This document shows, one piece after another, positions 13,624-16,332 of a stretch of 16,332 nucleotides of DNA (the stretch's first letter is position 1; every line of letters begins with the position of its first letter). Made by a program: the position numbers and the translations under genes. Source of the stretch: CAZQLE01 sp964593905 (GTDB lineage: Bacteria > Chloroflexota > Anaerolineae > Anaerolineales > Anaerolineaceae); NCBI GenBank assembly GCA_964593905.1, contig CAZQLE010000074.1, positions 1 through 16,332 of the forward strand, in the 5' to 3' direction. The notes beneath the pieces were generated by a model. It had not been told where the DNA came from. It did no database searches and saw only the letters and a list, made by a program, of their open reading frames with translations.

Positions 13624-13652
13624 ATTATACTCATTAATGGTTCGATTTTAGA
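13624..13652 (-). promoter_or_regulatory. Probable promoter of the FTCD-CapA-dcd operon
   Basis: On the minus strand a perfect TATAAT lies at 13629-13624. The best -35 with a 17-base spacer is TCTAAA (13652-13647), a weak match. The predicted start near 13617 gives a leader of about 25 bases with AGAGGT before the ATG at 13592. Confidence 0.4.
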
Positions 13653-13692
13653 AAATAAATGCTGGCTAACTGCGTAAGGGAGAGAGACACGG

Positions 13693-14358
13693 ATGTGTGG
13701 ACGTTTCACCTTGACGCTTGGACCGGAAAACCTCGCCGAACAACTGCTTCTGGTTGGTATTCCAGCGGAGTATCAACCGCGGTATAACATCGCTCCCAGC
13801 CAACCGGTGATGGCGTTAACTGACCTTGCATCCCGCAGCCCCGTTTTTTTGCGCTGGGGCTTAATTCCTTCCTGGGCAAAAGACCCTTCCATTGCCAATC
13901 AATTGATCAATGCCCGCTCAGAGACAGTGTCTGAAAAGCCATCGTTTCGGGCTGCTTTTCAACGGCGGCGCTGTCTGGTGCCGGCCGACGGGTTTTATGA
14001 GTGGAAAAAAGGGACAGCCAAAAGCACCCCTTCACAACCCTATTATTTTTGCCAGAAAGACCGACAGGCCTTCTGGATTGCCGGGTTGTGGGAGATCTGG
14101 TCTGCCCCGGATGGTTCTGAGGTGCGCAGCGTGACCCTGATTACCACGCGGGCCAATGCGGTGGTTGCGCCGGTGCACGAACGGATGCCGGTGATGTTTG
14201 ACCGCGAGCAGGGCGACAGGTGGCTTGGCGCAAATTCGCAGGGGCTTTTACAGGCGATGTTGCAACCATTTTCGGCTGATTTGATGTCTGCATACCCGGT
14301 TTCACGTGCTGTGAACATGCCGGGCATGGATACTCGTGAATTAATTACCCCGGTTTGA
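13693..14358 (+). CDS. SRAP-domain protein (HMCES/YedK family), abasic-site DNA-protein crosslinker
   Basis: Binds abasic sites in single-stranded DNA and forms a stable thiazolidine link through Cys2, shielding the lesion during replication. The 221 residues are full length. After Met removal the N-terminus is CGRFT; Cys2 is present, as are Asn32 in YNIAPSQ (31-37), NAR (73-75), Glu103 in GFYEW (100-104) and His162 in HERMPV (162-167). These match the YedK active-site set Cys2, Asn75, Glu105 and His160. RWGLIPSWAKD (54-64) is also typical. The ATG has GGGAGAG about nine bases upstream; Cys must be residue 2, so this start is certain. The gene is divergent from FTCD (100 bases between starts), with no clear promoter of its own in that gap, and is followed after 32 bases by the histidine kinase on the same strand. 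Confidence 0.96.
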   Translation: MCGRFTLTLGPENLAEQLLLVGIPAEYQPRYNIAPSQPVMALTDLASRSPVFLRWGLIPSWAKDPSIANQLINARSETVSEKPSFRAAFQRRRCLVPADGFYEWKKGTAKSTPSQPYYFCQKDRQAFWIAGLWEIWSAPDGSEVRSVTLITTRANAVVAPVHERMPVMFDREQGDRWLGANSQGLLQAMLQPFSADLMSAYPVSRAVNMPGMDTRELITPV

Positions 14359-14390
14359 GGTAATAAGCATATGGCGGCAAGGATGATTCG

Positions 14391-16332
14391 ATGACGAATG
14401 CCAGTGAAAACAGCCCGGTTCTTCCATCTGGTTTGGCCGGAAGCCCCGCGCCAAGCGGGCCGATTGTGGCCAGCCTGTCTCTGATTGGGCCGGATTATTG
14501 TATCGCCGGTTTTTCACGGCAGTTGGAGCAGGTGTTAGAGTATCCGGGCGAAATTGCTGCTGCAGAAAATTTCTCTCAGTTCTGTGAGAAAAGTGTGCTG
14601 GGGAAAATTTGGACGACCTGGCGTGAAGATCTGGAAAAGGCGGTTGCGAACGGCAAAAACCGCTGTATGCTGCGCTATGCAAGCGACGGGGGCGCGGCGG
14701 TTCTGGATGTTCAAATTCTTAGAATGACGACACAGGAACAGACACAGCTTCAGTTGATTTTCTCAAAGCGAAGAGGCGCTGCTGCCGATGAACGGTTTGA
14801 GCCGCGGGGAGATTTATACCGCGATTTATTCCAGATTTCGATTGGGCAGCGGCTGACGTTTTCGGAGAAGGTTGAGTTTTCGTTAAAATCACTGCTGGGG
14901 CAGTTGGGTTATGAATTTGGCTGGTTGGCGCAGGTGCAGCAGGGTATCTGGCGGCCCGATATTCAGTATTCGACAACCATGCTGCTGCCCGAAGAACTGC
15001 CCCTGCAAGAGACGTTTTGCGTTTATACGCTGCGCGAAAACCGGTTGATTGAGATCCCCGATACCAACCGTGCGCCGGGCGCGACACGGTTGATGCGCTC
15101 AATGCTGGGGGTGCAGGGATATGCCGGGATTCCTGTTTTTGTGGGTGGAAAACCCTGGGGGGTGTTGGGCTTTGGCAGTTTGCAGCCGCGGGTTGAAAGC
15201 CTGACGCCCAAAAAGCTTGAGATCATCCGCCTGACCGCGCAGTGGATTGGTTATGAAATGCAGCGCGACCTGGAGTTTTTGCAGATGCAGCAATTTACGC
15301 AAGAGACTGCCGCGCGCTGCCAGGATCTGGAAGAAGAAAACGAAGCCGCACTGCTGGATGTGCGTGAGAAGAACGAATTTCTGGCCACCATTAGCCATGA
15401 AATTCGAACCCCGTTGAATGCAGTGATTGGGATGTCGGAAATGCTGCTGACGGCCGGCCTGCCGCCCACTCAGCAAGAGTATCTGGATGTCATCCGCGAT
15501 TCGAGCCAGGTGTTGTTGGCGATCATCAACGATGTGGTCGAATTTGCCTCCAATGAGAAATCTCATCTCACCCTGCACAATGAGGTATTCAACCTGTTGA
15601 ACCTGGTTGAGGGCGCGGTGGATATGTTCATCTCACAGGCGCATGAAAAAGAGCTGGTGATGATGGAGTTTATCACACCCGAAATCCCCCGCCTGTTGGT
15701 GGGTGACCCCATTCGTCTGCGGCAGATTTTCATGAATCTGATCAGCAACGCGGTGCGGTTTACCGAAGTGGGCAAGATCACCATTCATGTGCGCCCCGAG
15801 AAGATCACCGACGACCGGGTGATGATTCGGGGCGAAGTGCGCGACACGGGGGTGGGCATTTCTTCGGGGGCGCGTAAAGCGTTGTTTCAAGGGGTGGTTA
15901 ACCCGCCGCTTAATGAAAACAAAAAAACACTTGCGCTGGCCGATCTTGGTCTGAGCATCACCCGTCATCTGGTCGAACAGATGGACGGCGAGATTGGGGT
16001 TGAAAGCGCAGAATTGCAGGGATCGACCTTCTGGTTTACCGCCTGGCTGGGGATTGCGCCGGATGTGGAGACCGATGAGACCAAGCCGGTGGAAGATTTT
16101 GGGCATTTGAGCGGCCGGCGGGTGCTGGTGGTGGATGATAACCCGGAACATGTCGAATTTCTGGCGCTGTATCTGGAAAATACCGGGCTGCGGGTGGGGC
16201 GAGCCACCAGCGGCAATGATGCCATCCGGCAGTTGATTCTGGCTGCCAACAAGGGTAAGAGCTTTGATGCGGCGATCATCGATTTGCAAATGCCCGATCT
16301 GGATGGTTATATGCTGGCCGAGCGCATCAAGC
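14391..16332 (+). CDS. Hybrid sensor histidine kinase (PAS-like, GAF, HisKA, HATPase, receiver), cut by window edge
   Basis: The frame is open from the ATG at 14391 to the window end (647 complete codons), with AAGGA seven bases before the start. Domains: a PAS-like region (about 25-125), a GAF-type domain (about 143-290), a coiled-coil signal helix (295-330), HisKA with phospho-acceptor His336 in FLATISHEIRTPLNAVIGMSE, an ATPase domain with the N box NLISN (449-453) and G1 box DTGVGI (485-490), and a receiver domain starting LVVDDN (Asp582, Asp583) with phospho-acceptor Asp631 in IIDLQMPDLDG. The G2 box is degenerate: LADLGLSI where GTGLGLAI is usual. No membrane helix is seen, so this is a soluble kinase; the input signal is unknown. 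Further receiver, HPt or output domains may follow outside the window. It may be co-transcribed with the SRAP gene. Confidence 0.94.
   Translation, partial: MTNASENSPVLPSGLAGSPAPSGPIVASLSLIGPDYCIAGFSRQLEQVLEYPGEIAAAENFSQFCEKSVLGKIWTTWREDLEKAVANGKNRCMLRYASDGGAAVLDVQILRMTTQEQTQLQLIFSKRRGAAADERFEPRGDLYRDLFQISIGQRLTFSEKVEFSLKSLLGQLGYEFGWLAQVQQGIWRPDIQYSTTMLLPEELPLQETFCVYTLRENRLIEIPDTNRAPGATRLMRSMLGVQGYAGIPVFVGGKPWGVLGFGSLQPRVESLTPKKLEIIRLTAQWIGYEMQRDLEFLQMQQFTQETAARCQDLEEENEAALLDVREKNEFLATISHEIRTPLNAVIGMSEMLLTAGLPPTQQEYLDVIRDSSQVLLAIINDVVEFASNEKSHLTLHNEVFNLLNLVEGAVDMFISQAHEKELVMMEFITPEIPRLLVGDPIRLRQIFMNLISNAVRFTEVGKITIHVRPEKITDDRVMIRGEVRDTGVGISSGARKALFQGVVNPPLNENKKTLALADLGLSITRHLVEQMDGEIGVESAELQGSTFWFTAWLGIAPDVETDETKPVEDFGHLSGRRVLVVDDNPEHVEFLALYLENTGLRVGRATSGNDAIRQLILAANKGKSFDAAIIDLQMPDLDGYMLAERIK

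Noticed and set aside
14344..14364. ATTACC/GGTAAT inverted repeat after the SRAP gene considered as a terminator
   Set aside because: Six base pairs, AT-rich, with no following T run.
15633..16289. Minus-strand open frame of 218 codons opposite the histidine kinase
   Set aside because: Shadow of the kinase ATPase and receiver domains, which carry intact motifs on the plus strand.
1..16332. CRISPR array, tRNA/rRNA genes, insertion sequence ends, phage or toxin-antitoxin modules
   Set aside because: No regularly spaced repeats, no tRNA-like or rRNA-like sequence, no transposase or integrase and no small paired toxin-antitoxin genes were seen on either strand.

Overview
This window has the gene content and layout of an environmental Anaerolineae-like (Chloroflexota) bacterium. 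That placement is an inference. It rests on the fused formiminotransferase-cyclodeaminase, a GntR/molybdate-binding-like regulator, a dCTP deaminase, a fused Wzz/BY-kinase, lipoproteins with near-consensus lipoboxes, AGGAG-type ribosome binding sites and sigma70-like promoters. No marker gene (rRNA, ribosomal protein) is present to prove it. I see no tRNA, rRNA, CRISPR array, insertion sequence or phage gene. Base composition is moderately GC-rich, higher in the glycerate kinase and cyclodeaminase genes and lower in the diguanylate cyclase.

Left part (1-2800, all minus strand). A small four-helix membrane protein (2164-2655) overlaps an NTF2/SnoaL-like protein (1806-2177). After a gap with a palindromic operator-like site comes a PAS-GGDEF diguanylate cyclase (730-1626). 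Its stop codon abuts the start of a glycerate 2-kinase (1-729, cut by the window edge).

Centre left (2890-6880, plus strand). A promoter leads into an exopolysaccharide control cluster: a Thr/Pro-rich bitopic protein of unknown function (2972-3586), a fused Wzz chain-length/BY tyrosine kinase with a tyrosine-rich tail (3587-5302), and a low-molecular-weight tyrosine phosphatase (5367-5906). It is followed by an orphan CcrM/HinfI-like adenine methyltransferase (5954-6880). This gene has its own extended -10 promoter and a Shine-Dalgarno sequence that would be masked only in read-through transcripts.

Centre right (6890-9735). A GntR-type regulator with a molybdate-binding-like effector domain (minus) is divergent from a small lipoprotein (plus); each has a good promoter, with inverted repeats between them. 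The lipoprotein converges on a multi-pass membrane protein of unknown function (8629-9735, minus).

Right part (9810-16332). A tight minus-strand operon carries formiminotransferase-cyclodeaminase, a CapA-like lipoprotein with an N-terminal extra domain, and dCTP deaminase; the first and last could both feed thymidylate synthesis. Divergent from it are an SRAP/HMCES DNA-protein crosslink protein (13693-14358) and a hybrid GAF histidine kinase (14391 to the window end, cut in its receiver domain).

Overall this looks like a chromosomal housekeeping and signalling segment. I did not find a convincing new defence or mobile system. The best leads are the insulated orphan methyltransferase, the unknown partner of the BY-kinase, and the regulator-lipoprotein pair.
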